64,000 nucleotides of DNA from contig NZ_JAHOEA010000013.1 of the NCBI RefSeq assembly GCF_019127135.1, positions 9,542 to 73,541 on the forward strand, written 5' to 3'. Numbering within the stretch: the first letter of the stretch is position 1; each line of letters starts with the position of its first letter. Below are positions 39,101 through 46,094 of the stretch, piece after piece. Both the position numbers and the translations under genes were made by a program. The notes under the pieces were generated by a model, which was not told where the DNA came from, searched no databases, and saw only the letters and a program-made list of their open reading frames with translations. This stretch comes from Segatella copri (lineage in GTDB: Bacteria > Bacteroidota > Bacteroidia > Bacteroidales > Bacteroidaceae).

Positions 39101-39547
39101 GCCATGGAATGCGATGCCGCCGAGCCCAATGTGGAACCAGCCGACCATCATTACGACCTGGTGAAGAAAGCCATAGACAACATCGGTGACGAGAACACGC
39201 ATGTAGGCGGCATTCTGGGCAGCAGATTCAGTACCCGCTACAAGATTATCCAGCGATTGGAGCGATATTACGAAAAGCCTGTAGATCTCTTCTTCTCCGA
39301 CGAGAACAAGGAAGAGCTGAAATATGCCATCAACGACATCTACAACTATCCGCTCCAGGAAACCGCCAAGTTTAATCTGGGAAGAATGATGCGACAGAAC
39401 AACGTGAGCAACGATGACCTGGTGGAGTATGTGCTCGACATGCGCAAAAATAACCAACTCTGCATCATCGACGAAGATACCAACTCCAACAAAGAGCCGA
39501 AAATCATCTGTTCGATGGGTTTGAGATGGAGAGAATCTCATTCATAA
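36161..39547 (+). CDS. PLD-like nuclease fused to SNF2-family helicase
   Basis: 1128 aa from ATG 36161; a TTG start at 36134 is less likely. The N-terminus (1-200) is a phospholipase-D-like domain with one HxK set: REPLHAKLYLAY (His147) and MGSSNLTYSGL (169-179). The helicase follows: motif I GDVVGLGKTITAC (about 288-300), DESHNLRN, LLTATPYN, and RecA2 with IVLFTQYSDTAKYLC, IATDVLSEGQNLQ and RAGRVDRIGQQSD. The C-terminal 280 residues are unassigned. It probably moves along DNA and cuts through the PLD site. With the methylase 21 bp downstream it probably forms a restriction or defence module. Confidence 0.88.
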   Translation: MARIYDNLETKFTDGLQGIISNVGVKRVDFCVGYFNLRGWNLIVNEVDQLSGDFVYEQNDRIFRTCRLLIGMHRPDEDLVRSLYSGKKQLPDAEYVQKCRIAIARDFKKQLLLGLPSKNDEWTLRRLSAQMKEEKVCVRLYLREPLHAKLYLAYRPDDNFNPIQAIMGSSNLTYSGLTRQGELNAEFADSDSAEKLSEWFDARWNDKFCIDITKELIDAIDNSWAGEEDIPPYYIYLKTVYHLSQEARSGIKEFTLPPEFRNTLFDFQQNAVKIAAKHLNNDKRNGAMIGDVVGLGKTITACAIAKIYEMTYASSTLIICPANLQDMWAKYKQKYDLKADIVSMQKPIDVENTWNYRLIIVDESHNLRNSSGKRYHNIQELIHKLDCKTLLLTATPYNKDFSDLANQLKLFLSDDQDLGIRPEAYIQSLGGEREFQRKHSDIHIRSIKSFEQSDKTDDWSELMKLFLVRRTRTFIKDNFALTDESNGRKYLQFPDGSKSYFPDRIPKALKFKTQQGDQYSRLYSEKMVAMMEELLLPRYGLTKYLNEAKAEEASRAEKQLIENLSKAGQRIMGFCKSTFFKRMDSSGFAFLLTLKRHILRNAIFLYAIDNKLNLPIGDENSLPDDFMEDEDANGMFDMGDDNQDSDDLIIPTDMEYYEQKAKKHYELLMQKNNVNWLNSKYFKRTLKQNLKKDCQCIIKMIQLCGQWKTKEDQKLNELYKLVTETYPKDKIVLFTQYSDTAKYLCRQLRKKNVKRIDIATGDSKNTTNIVEHFSPVSNEKSYPADQQSRILIATDVLSEGQNLQDAHIIINYDLPWAIIRLIQRAGRVDRIGQQSDHIDCYSFFPADGVEQVINLRKRLNDRINEAANVVGSDEVFFEGNEQNLRDMYNEKSGSLDDVDDNDVDLASQAYQIWKNATDAKPELKRIIPHLSNMINATKATTDRLNDGVITYAQTRSGFDVLSWYNSKGEIVSQSQKRILQAMECDAAEPNVEPADHHYDLVKKAIDNIGDENTHVGGILGSRFSTRYKIIQRLERYYEKPVDLFFSDENKEELKYAINDIYNYPLQETAKFNLGRMMRQNNVSNDDLVEYVLDMRKNNQLCIIDEDTNSNKEPKIICSMGLRWRESHS

Positions 39548-39568
39548 CAATTCAAGACAAAACATGAC

Positions 39569-42500
39569 ATGACAAGAAAAGAATTCAACCAATATATACA
39601 GGAAGCCAGTTTCCAAGAACTGTTCGTCACAGAAATGGGATGGAACAACCCCAAGGGCATGACAGACATCCTTGTGTCCCACATCGACGAAATAGACTAC
39701 GAGATGGAGGCCATTGCCGAGCGCAATGGTTTCCAAATACTTACCTGCCTGGTAGAGAAGATACCGACAGCTTCAACCTGCAAGAAGATAGACATCAAAC
39801 TGCGCCAACAGGCTCATGACTACATCTGCATCTACATAGAGCAGCAGGGCTTCCATCACCAGTGGGTTGCCCCGGTAAACAAAGTGGAAAAGCGCGACAT
39901 CGTAACCATCGAGTATGCCAGCGTTGCCCAGGCAGAGTTTCTTTACACCAAGATTCCCGACCTGAGCTTCGATCTTAACGAAGACACCACCATCATGGAT
40001 GTGAAGCAGCGCATCCAGGGAGCCTTCATGGTGAATTCAGAGAAGATAACCAAGGATTTCTACGCAGGATTCAAGAAAGAGCATACCCAGTTTGTGAAAT
40101 ATATCACAGGCATCAACGACGAGATAGCCGACGACAAGAAGAACAAGGAGAAGCAATGGTATGCATCCGTGATGCTCAACCGCCTGATGTTCTGTTATTT
40201 TATCCAGAAGAAAGGTTTCCTGGATATGAACGAGAACTATCTGCGAGACAAACTCAGCATGGTGCAGCGAGAGCGTGGCGAGAACGAATTCTTCCAGTCA
40301 TTCTACAAGGGTTTCCTGATACACCTCTTTCATGAAGGGCTGAATGGGCACCAGCGTAACGAAGCATTTCTCAGCAAATATGGCCGCATACCCTATCTGA
40401 ACGGAGGCATGTTCGATTTTCACGACATCGAGAAGATGTTCAAGGATATTGACATCGATGATGAGGCGTTCCTTCACCTCTTCGATTTCTTCGATAAATG
40501 GCGCTGGCATCTGGATACCCGCATCACAGCATCGGGCAAAGACATCAACCCCGACGTGCTGGGCTACATTTTTGAGCAATACATCAACGACCGTGCCCAG
40601 ATGGGAGCCTACTACACCAAAGAAGACATTACGGAATACATAGGCAAGAACTGCATCCTGCCCTTCCTTTTCGACAGCGTTAAGAAGACCACCTCTGAGA
40701 AGGATTTCAAGGAAAAGGGATACATCTGGCAAACCTTGCAGCAGAGCGGCGACAAATACATCTATGATGCCGTGAAGCACGGATATACTGCAGATTGGCT
40801 CTCGCTCATCCCGGGCGAGATAGCAGAAGGTGTGGATACCACCCAACCACAACTTCTGGAGCGCAGAAGTCATTGGAACGAGCGCACACCAGAGCCATTC
40901 AATCTACCTACGGAGATATGGCGAGAAACCATCGAGCGATTCCAGCGCTGCGATGATTTGCTGCAGAAGATTACTGCTGGCGAGATTCACGAAATCAACG
41001 ATTTCATCACCTACAATCTCGATATCCGTCAGTTTACATACGATTTATTGTTACATACAGAAGACCAACTCTTGGTAGAGCATTTCTATCATGCCATGCA
41101 GCACGTCTCTATCCTAGACCCTACCTGCGGCAGTGGCGCCTTTCTGTTTGCAGCCATGAACATCCTGGAACCATTGTATGAAATCTGCATTACCCGCATG
41201 GAGGAGTTCCACCAGAAGAACGAGAAGTTATTCGTAGCTGAACTTGAAGAGATTAGCAAGAAGTATCGCAGTAACATTCAGTACTTTATCTATAAGAGCA
41301 TCATTCTCCGCAACCTCTATGGCGTTGATATCATGGAAGAGGCTGTAGAGATTGCCAAGCTGCGTCTGTTCCTGAAGATGGTAGCGGTAGTGGAAGTAAA
41401 TCCAAGACTTGATAATCTTGGCCTGGATCCGTTACCGGATATCGACTTCAATATTCGTTGCGGCAATACTTTGGTGGGATATGCTACGGAAAAGGAATTG
41501 GATAATGACTTGAATTATGGCGACATGTTTGCTAAACAGGAGTTCAAGGACAAGGTAGAATTGGAGATGGAGGTTGTGGCTCGCGCCTACGAGCAGTTCA
41601 AGGACCTTCAACTTACTTCGCAGGAAGAGGCAAGCGAGTTTAAGGAGTCTAAAATGCAGCTCAAGGCAAAGCTTTCAGGACTTAACGACTTGCTGAACCA
41701 TAAGCTTTTTTCTTCAATGGTATCAGATGCCAGCATTTCGTATGAAGAATGGCTCTCCAGCCACCAGCCTTTCCATTGGCTGGCGGAGTATTATCATATC
41801 ATGCATAGCAATGGTGGCTTTGATGTTATCATTGGCAATCCGCCGTATGTGGAAACAAGAAAGATTAATTACTCTTTAGAGGGATATAAAAATAGATATT
41901 CTAACTTATATGCATATTGCATTGAAAGATTCTATAATTTAAATGCACAAGCTTCAAGATGTAGTCTCATTGTGCCAATGAGTTTTACATCAATACGTGA
42001 CTATGAATTATTAAGAATGTATGTTATCAATCAATATAATACAATATACATCACAAATCATGCGATAAGACCAAGATCGCTATTTGAAGGTGTTTCACAA
42101 CGTGTCTCTATTTGTCACTTTTCGAATTCAAACAAAACAAAAGTGTTTACAACCAAGTATTTAAGAACCAATAATAGTGAAACCCTATTCAAAACTTTAA
42201 AATTTGAACAAGCCATTATTGATACGGCCAGAGAGCATTTGATACCTAAAATAGGAAGTGGATTGCATAAAAATATTTGGAAAAAGCTTCATTCAAAGAA
42301 AAAAGATATCAATAGTGTTATATCAAGTGATGGGGTACAATTATATTATAAGGATTATGGAGAAACGTATTGGATTTTCCCCTTTAATTTTATCCCATAC
42401 TTAACACCCATAAAATCATATAAGATGGTTTATTGTGAAGACAAATACTCAAATCAAGTCTTCCAAATCTTAAATTCATCTCTATTTTATGTATTTTACT

Positions 42501-42841
42501 CGACTATATCTGATTGTTGGCACTTTGGAAACTGGCACATCAATGAATATCCTGTGTCTATCAAGGAAGTTGAACACCTTGAAAAAGATATTATATCTGC
42601 GTCATACAAAGAGAATAGAATAACGAGATATGATAGCAGGGCAAATGGGGATATATATGAATATCATATCAGCAAATCCAAGCCCATCATCGACGAAATC
42701 GATAAGCTTCTGGCAAAGCATTACGGCTTTACAGAAGAAGAGCTCGACTTCATTATCAACTACGACATTAAGTATCGTATGGGCGATGAGCTGAACAGGG
42801 AGTCTTCGTTGTATCATTTTAAAACTCGATATGCTCACTAG
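39569..42841 (+). CDS. Adenine-specific DNA methyltransferase, Eco57I/type IIG-like
   Basis: 1090 aa. An N-terminal helical domain (170-230: FYAGFKKEHTQFVKYITGIN, LMFCYFIQKKGFLD) leads to the amino-methyltransferase core: motif I ILDPTCGSGAFLFAAM (about 513-528) and motif IV FDVIIGNPPYVE (about 751-762). Then comes a target-recognition region (about 765-1030), strikingly AT-rich compared with both flanks, and a conserved C-terminal helix. No D...ExK nuclease motif is obvious in the N-terminus, so cutting probably depends on the PLD-helicase partner. The 3' end overlaps the convergent retropepsin gene by 23 bp. Confidence 0.9.
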   Translation: MTRKEFNQYIQEASFQELFVTEMGWNNPKGMTDILVSHIDEIDYEMEAIAERNGFQILTCLVEKIPTASTCKKIDIKLRQQAHDYICIYIEQQGFHHQWVAPVNKVEKRDIVTIEYASVAQAEFLYTKIPDLSFDLNEDTTIMDVKQRIQGAFMVNSEKITKDFYAGFKKEHTQFVKYITGINDEIADDKKNKEKQWYASVMLNRLMFCYFIQKKGFLDMNENYLRDKLSMVQRERGENEFFQSFYKGFLIHLFHEGLNGHQRNEAFLSKYGRIPYLNGGMFDFHDIEKMFKDIDIDDEAFLHLFDFFDKWRWHLDTRITASGKDINPDVLGYIFEQYINDRAQMGAYYTKEDITEYIGKNCILPFLFDSVKKTTSEKDFKEKGYIWQTLQQSGDKYIYDAVKHGYTADWLSLIPGEIAEGVDTTQPQLLERRSHWNERTPEPFNLPTEIWRETIERFQRCDDLLQKITAGEIHEINDFITYNLDIRQFTYDLLLHTEDQLLVEHFYHAMQHVSILDPTCGSGAFLFAAMNILEPLYEICITRMEEFHQKNEKLFVAELEEISKKYRSNIQYFIYKSIILRNLYGVDIMEEAVEIAKLRLFLKMVAVVEVNPRLDNLGLDPLPDIDFNIRCGNTLVGYATEKELDNDLNYGDMFAKQEFKDKVELEMEVVARAYEQFKDLQLTSQEEASEFKESKMQLKAKLSGLNDLLNHKLFSSMVSDASISYEEWLSSHQPFHWLAEYYHIMHSNGGFDVIIGNPPYVETRKINYSLEGYKNRYSNLYAYCIERFYNLNAQASRCSLIVPMSFTSIRDYELLRMYVINQYNTIYITNHAIRPRSLFEGVSQRVSICHFSNSNKTKVFTTKYLRTNNSETLFKTLKFEQAIIDTAREHLIPKIGSGLHKNIWKKLHSKKKDINSVISSDGVQLYYKDYGETYWIFPFNFIPYLTPIKSYKMVYCEDKYSNQVFQILNSSLFYVFYSTISDCWHFGNWHINEYPVSIKEVEHLEKDIISASYKENRITRYDSRANGDIYEYHISKSKPIIDEIDKLLAKHYGFTEEELDFIINYDIKYRMGDELNRESSLYHFKTRYAH

Positions 42842-43253
42842 AAGGATAACGAAAAGCAAACCAAGTTTGATCATCTTTGTTTGTAATAACAAAATCACCT
42901 AAAGTTATAATGTCCATTCCTATGATAACATCATAATCCCCAATGTCACCAGACAATGCTTCAATACCTGTGAATTCCAAACATCCATCTACATAAATGT
43001 TTATTTTGTAAACAGATGAGTCCATGCATCCTCCGACACCCTCGATTTGTGTTTGTCGAACAGGTTTTAATCCCAAAGCATCAATTACGGCTGACGAAAT
43101 AATCGTATTGGTAGCTCCAGTATCCCAAACAGTAGATTCTACCTCGCATCCTGATACCAATACCCCCTTCTTTCTTTCAAAAAAAGGAGTAATAACGCAA
43201 TCTGTTTGGATTGTATTTACTCTACATGGATGCTTCTTACTAATCTTTTGCAT
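42819..43253 (-). CDS. Retropepsin-like aspartic protease
   Basis: 144 aa, no signal peptide. The catalytic loop is VWDTGATNTIISSAVIDALG (Asp-Thr-Gly-Ala, about residues 43-46), a central flap-like strand pair follows, and YDVIIGMDIITLGDFVI supplies the hydrophobic-hydrophobic-Gly motif of retropepsins. One catalytic Asp per chain means it must work as a dimer. It lies 21 bp after a 45-aa micro-ORF on the same strand and overlaps the methylase tail. Substrate unknown; the micro-protein is one candidate. Confidence 0.85.
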   Translation of the reverse strand: MQKISKKHPCRVNTIQTDCVITPFFERKKGVLVSGCEVESTVWDTGATNTIISSAVIDALGLKPVRQTQIEGVGGCMDSSVYKINIYVDGCLEFTGIEALSGDIGDYDVIIGMDIITLGDFVITNKDDQTWFAFRYPSSEHIEF

Positions 43254-43274
43254 ATCTACAGAGATTATAAAAGT

Positions 43275-43412
43275 CTAGCAAGGGCGTACAGAAACTACCT
43301 TTGCCACATGTCCCTCAGGAATTCCTGGTACTACTATCGAATAGCTAACAGGATATTTCTTTTCAAACTCCTCAATAGGAAGAGCGAATACTTTTAATTT
43401 CTTTTTCTTCAT
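43275..43412 (-). CDS. 45-aa micro-protein upstream of the retropepsin gene
   Basis: ATG 43412, stop TAG 43275. Starts MKKKKLKVFALPIEEFEKKY then PVSYSIVVPGIPEGHVAKVV and a short SVRPC end. Basic N-terminus, no membrane helix. It has a full promoter (TTTG 43496-43493, 20 bp, TATTTTTG 43472-43465) and a strong Shine-Dalgarno sequence (AAAGGAG, six bases before the ATG), rare in Bacteroidota. Only 21 bp separate it from the retropepsin. It could be a substrate, inhibitor or partner of the protease; no family is recognised. Confidence 0.7.
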   Translation of the reverse strand: MKKKKLKVFALPIEEFEKKYPVSYSIVVPGIPEGHVAKVVSVRPC

Positions 43413-43464
43413 AATTTACTCCTTTCTTGTTTACTTATATCTTATTTTAATATTAATTTTTGTG

Positions 43465-43496
43465 CAAAAATACACAGAAGTTTTCAAAATACCAAA
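43465..43496 (-). promoter_or_regulatory. Promoter of the micro-ORF/retropepsin operon
   Basis: Minus strand TTTG (43496-43493), 20-bp spacer, TATTTTTG (43472-43465), 52 nt before the micro-ORF ATG. Confidence 0.8.
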
Positions 43497-43533
43497 TATT
43501 TCCAGACAAATCTGCAAAAAGGTTATTATTTTC

Positions 43534-43564
43534 TTTGATTTTCAGCGGATTATTCGTATTTTTG
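43534..43564 (+). promoter_or_regulatory. Promoter of the DprA-like gene
   Basis: TTTG (43534-43537), 19-bp spacer, TATTTTTG (43557-43564), 26 nt before the ATG. It lies back to back with the retropepsin operon promoter, 37 bp apart. Confidence 0.8.
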
Positions 43565-43590
43565 CATCGTTATAAATATAAATTCTTTAT

Positions 43591-44058
43591 ATGCCAGAAA
43601 TACTATCCCATATAGGAAACCTGGACTTGCTAGAACGCCCCAAGACAGCGTTTCTCTGTTCCAGCAAGACTACAAGTCGAGACATCCTTAAAAGTTTCGA
43701 CTGGGCTACAAGTGTGCCTAAGGATTCCTGCATCATCAGCGGATTCCAGACAAAACTGGAAAAGGATGTACTGCAACTTCTCCTGAAGCGCCACATCCCA
43801 GTCATCATCGTGCTGGCTAGAAGAATGTATAAGATGCTGCCTGCCGAAATGCAATCAGCCATCGACAGCAACGAAGCTCTTATTATCTCCCTCTCCCATC
43901 TTCCCCGCAACTCCAAGCAAAGTGCTTTGGCTAGGAACAAATACATCATCAGCATCGCTGACAATGTAGTATTTGGAGCTTTAGACCCAACCAGTTCACT
44001 CACTAACCTGGTGGAGGAACAGAAACTACTTGGAATAGAAATACACGCAAGCGTATGA
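43591..44058 (+). CDS. Short DprA/Smf-like Rossmann protein
   Basis: 155 aa. The pattern FLCSSKTTSRDILKSFDWAT, DSCIISGFQTKLEKDVLQLL, IPVIIVLARRMYKMLP and NKYIISIADNVVFGALDP follows the DprA/LOG-type Rossmann fold: a Ser/Gly-rich first loop, a SGF... phosphate loop, and a final strand with an acidic/Gly turn. It is about half the length of DprA and lacks the SAM and winged-helix parts. DprA loads RecA on incoming DNA; short relatives are often found near defence genes, possibly binding nucleotides. Role here is unproven. Confidence 0.65.
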   Translation: MPEILSHIGNLDLLERPKTAFLCSSKTTSRDILKSFDWATSVPKDSCIISGFQTKLEKDVLQLLLKRHIPVIIVLARRMYKMLPAEMQSAIDSNEALIISLSHLPRNSKQSALARNKYIISIADNVVFGALDPTSSLTNLVEEQKLLGIEIHASV

Positions 44059-44100
44059 TATCAAAGGATAATGCGTAAGATACAATCGCAGAATACGGAA

Positions 44101-44167
44101 GAAGTTTTCGGAAAAGACAGATGAAGTTGTCGGAAAAGATAGTATAGGTTATCGGAGAAGTTAACTC
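44101..44167. repeat. 22-bp direct repeats, array A
   Basis: Three degenerate units beginning GAAGTTTTCGGAAAAGAC, GAAGTTGTCGGAAAAGATAG and AGGTTATCGGAGAAGTTAAC. Their TCGG cores start at 44108, 44130 and 44152, exactly 22 bp apart. Confidence 0.7.
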
Positions 44168-44175
44168 CGTAGGCC

Positions 44176-44261
44176 GCACAACAGGTGTTGTGCGCTTGCA
44201 TAACAGCTGATATGCGCTCGCACAACACCTGTTGTGCATGCGTAGACCAGCTGATGGGCGC
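44176..44261. repeat. 22-bp palindrome array B (CANNTG cores)
   Basis: Four palindromes: GCACAACAGGTGTTGTGC, GCATAACAGCTGATATGC, GCACAACACCTGTTGTGC and a fourth diverged unit. Their hexamer centres start at 44182, 44204, 44226 and 44248, exactly 22 bp apart. Each could form a hairpin in RNA or bind a dimer in DNA. Confidence 0.85.
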
Positions 44262-44421
44262 CTACAGCAAACCAACATTACTCGCAGATGGTTTTATCTA
44301 TCTGTTTTGTAAAAACTTATAACCGGATTTTTGATATTGATTACTATACAATCTAGAGATAGAAATAGAGCTATTAAGCACTTCATTTGCCACATTACCT
44401 GGTTTTCAAAGAAAGAAAAAT

Positions 44422-44556
44422 CTATAGTTGTACGACTATAACCCCTATAGTCGTACAACTGTAGAGCTATGGTTGTACAACTATAGCACCTATAGTCGTA
44501 CAACCGTAGAGTTATGGTCGTACAACTATAGATCATTTAGCCGTACAACTAAAGAA
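44422..44556. repeat. 22/23-bp palindrome array C (GTAC cores)
   Basis: Six palindromic units of the type CTATAGTTGTACGACTATA. GTAC begins at 44430, 44453, 44475, 44498, 44520 and 44543, spaced 23, 22, 23, 22, 23 bp. Two overlapping ORFs run through it on opposite strands but encode only the repeat. No cas genes or unique spacers, so it is not CRISPR. The rest of 44262-44770 is AT-rich with no gene seen. Confidence 0.9.
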
Positions 44557-44771
44557 TCACTGCAAAAGGCGTTTACCAACAGCTACATAACTTTCTGTTT
44601 ATCAAGACATTGTGATTTTCTATCATATTTTCAATATTCACAGCAAAATAAAAGCAGGATGAAAATATGTGATTCTCAGCAGGGTATTTGTCATAAAAAA
44701 CTATAGTCATATCCTGATCAATATATTGGTAAAACTGAGAACAATTCACTATCTCAAAGAAACAAAAAAAA

Positions 44772-44796
44772 GGGATGTCACACTAGGTGACATCCC
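44772..44796 (-). terminator. Intrinsic terminator of the TPR gene
   Basis: GGGATGTCAC and GTGACATCCC form a 10-bp stem; on the minus strand a run of T residues follows. It lies 37 bp after the TPR stop. Confidence 0.9.
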
Positions 44797-44832
44797 CATA
44801 TGAGAATCAAATACTTATTTGAAGTTCAATCT

Positions 44833-46041
44833 TTACTTGCTCTCAGCCTCAGCCTGCTTGGTCTCTGCTGCGTTAGGACCATAGTAGCCATAGTAAGCCT
44901 GGTAACGGGTGTAACCCCAGTTTGCCTGAGCCTTCTCTGGATCGAGCTGCTTAGCCTTGTCGAGAACCTTGATAGCCTCCTGGTAAACAACCTTGCGGCC
45001 ATTAGGATCCTGCAAGTTACCAGCCTTGCTGTTGTAGCAAGCACCCAGATAAGTAAGAACAACTACGTTATCCTCCTTTGCAGCAAGAGCCTGCTTCAAA
45101 CACTTGATAGCGTTGTCAGCATCGTTCTTTTGGATATACATCATACCCTTGTTAGCAAGAGCTACGAAGTTGTTAGGGTTCTTTGCAATAGCTGCGTCCA
45201 AAAGTTCAGTCTGCTCCTTCTCCATCTTCAATGAAGAGTACATAGAGTTCAAACCATCGAGAACAACCTCATTGGTCTCGTCCTTTGCAAAGATATCCTT
45301 GAGCTTGTTAACATAGGCGAGAGAGTCCTCGTGAGTCTTCAAACCATCCTTCATCACATAGAGCTTGAGGTTGAGGGCATCCTTAGCCTCCTTCTCGCTC
45401 TTCATAGCGATGTCGCAATACTTCTCGCAACGGGCAGCATCCTTAGCCTGGTATGCATAACGGGCTGCAAAGAGAGCAACCTGACCGATATACTCCTTCT
45501 CGCCATCCTTCTGCTTCTGGTCTACAGAAGCGAAGAGAGGCTCATTGTCTGTATCGAGGAATGCACCCCAATACTTCAATACCTCATCAGCCTTATTGTT
45601 CTGGGCTGCTGTCTGACCCGCATTAACGAGCTGAACACGAGCACCCCATACACGGCTAGCGTTGTTGTTAAACTTAGGAGCAACCTTACCCTTAGCGTTA
45701 GGAAGCTGGTCGTACTTGTAGCACTCAATGGCATTGATCAATGCATTGTAAGCGCCCTCAGACATAGCAGCCTCGTCTACCGGGTCGTTCTTCTTCATGA
45801 TCTGATTGGTCTGCTGGATGCTCTGCTGGTCGTTGAACTGCTTCATAGCGAGATCAACGAGCTTGTTGTAAGCCTTGGCCTTCTCTGCATCGTTTGCCAT
45901 CTGACCTAAATTCTGCTTAACCAAAGCCTCAGCCTCGGCATAAGTCTTAGCCTTCATGACTGCCTTGAGAGCGTCACTATCGCCTGCGAATGCTGATGTG
46001 GCACCTAGTACCATCATTGCAGCTACTAAAAACTTTTTCAT
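44833..46041 (-). CDS. Secreted tetratricopeptide-repeat protein
   Basis: 402 aa. Signal peptide MKKFLVAAMMVLGATSAFAG. Helical repeats run through the protein; the clearest TPR units are near residues 270-370 (ELLDAAIAKNPNNFVALANK, MYIQKNDADNAIKCLKQALA, then VLTYLGACYNSKAG and a KVLDKAKQLDPEKA end). It is probably periplasmic and a scaffold for protein interactions. It begins 53 bp after gyrA on the same strand and may be read with it. Function unknown. Confidence 0.85.
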   Translation of the reverse strand: MKKFLVAAMMVLGATSAFAGDSDALKAVMKAKTYAEAEALVKQNLGQMANDAEKAKAYNKLVDLAMKQFNDQQSIQQTNQIMKKNDPVDEAAMSEGAYNALINAIECYKYDQLPNAKGKVAPKFNNNASRVWGARVQLVNAGQTAAQNNKADEVLKYWGAFLDTDNEPLFASVDQKQKDGEKEYIGQVALFAARYAYQAKDAARCEKYCDIAMKSEKEAKDALNLKLYVMKDGLKTHEDSLAYVNKLKDIFAKDETNEVVLDGLNSMYSSLKMEKEQTELLDAAIAKNPNNFVALANKGMMYIQKNDADNAIKCLKQALAAKEDNVVVLTYLGACYNSKAGNLQDPNGRKVVYQEAIKVLDKAKQLDPEKAQANWGYTRYQAYYGYYGPNAAETKQAEAESK

Positions 46042-46094
46042 TTTTCTTAATGATTTTAAAAGTTGTTATTATTTATTTTTACGCGTCTTTTCTT

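Noticed and set aside
36161..42841. DISARM or BREX system
   Set aside because: Only a helicase and a methylase are present; drmA/drmB, brxC, pglZ and other required partners are absent from the neighbourhood.
44422..44556. Possible CRISPR array
   Set aside because: Units are palindromes 22-23 bp apart with only 2-5 bp between them; there are no unique spacers of normal size and no cas genes nearby.
44294..44706. Two opposite-strand ORFs (about 80 and 92 codons) across the palindrome array
   Set aside because: Their peptides only translate the DNA repeat (YSRTTVELW-type units) and they lack promoters and start signals; symmetric DNA repeats create such frames by chance.
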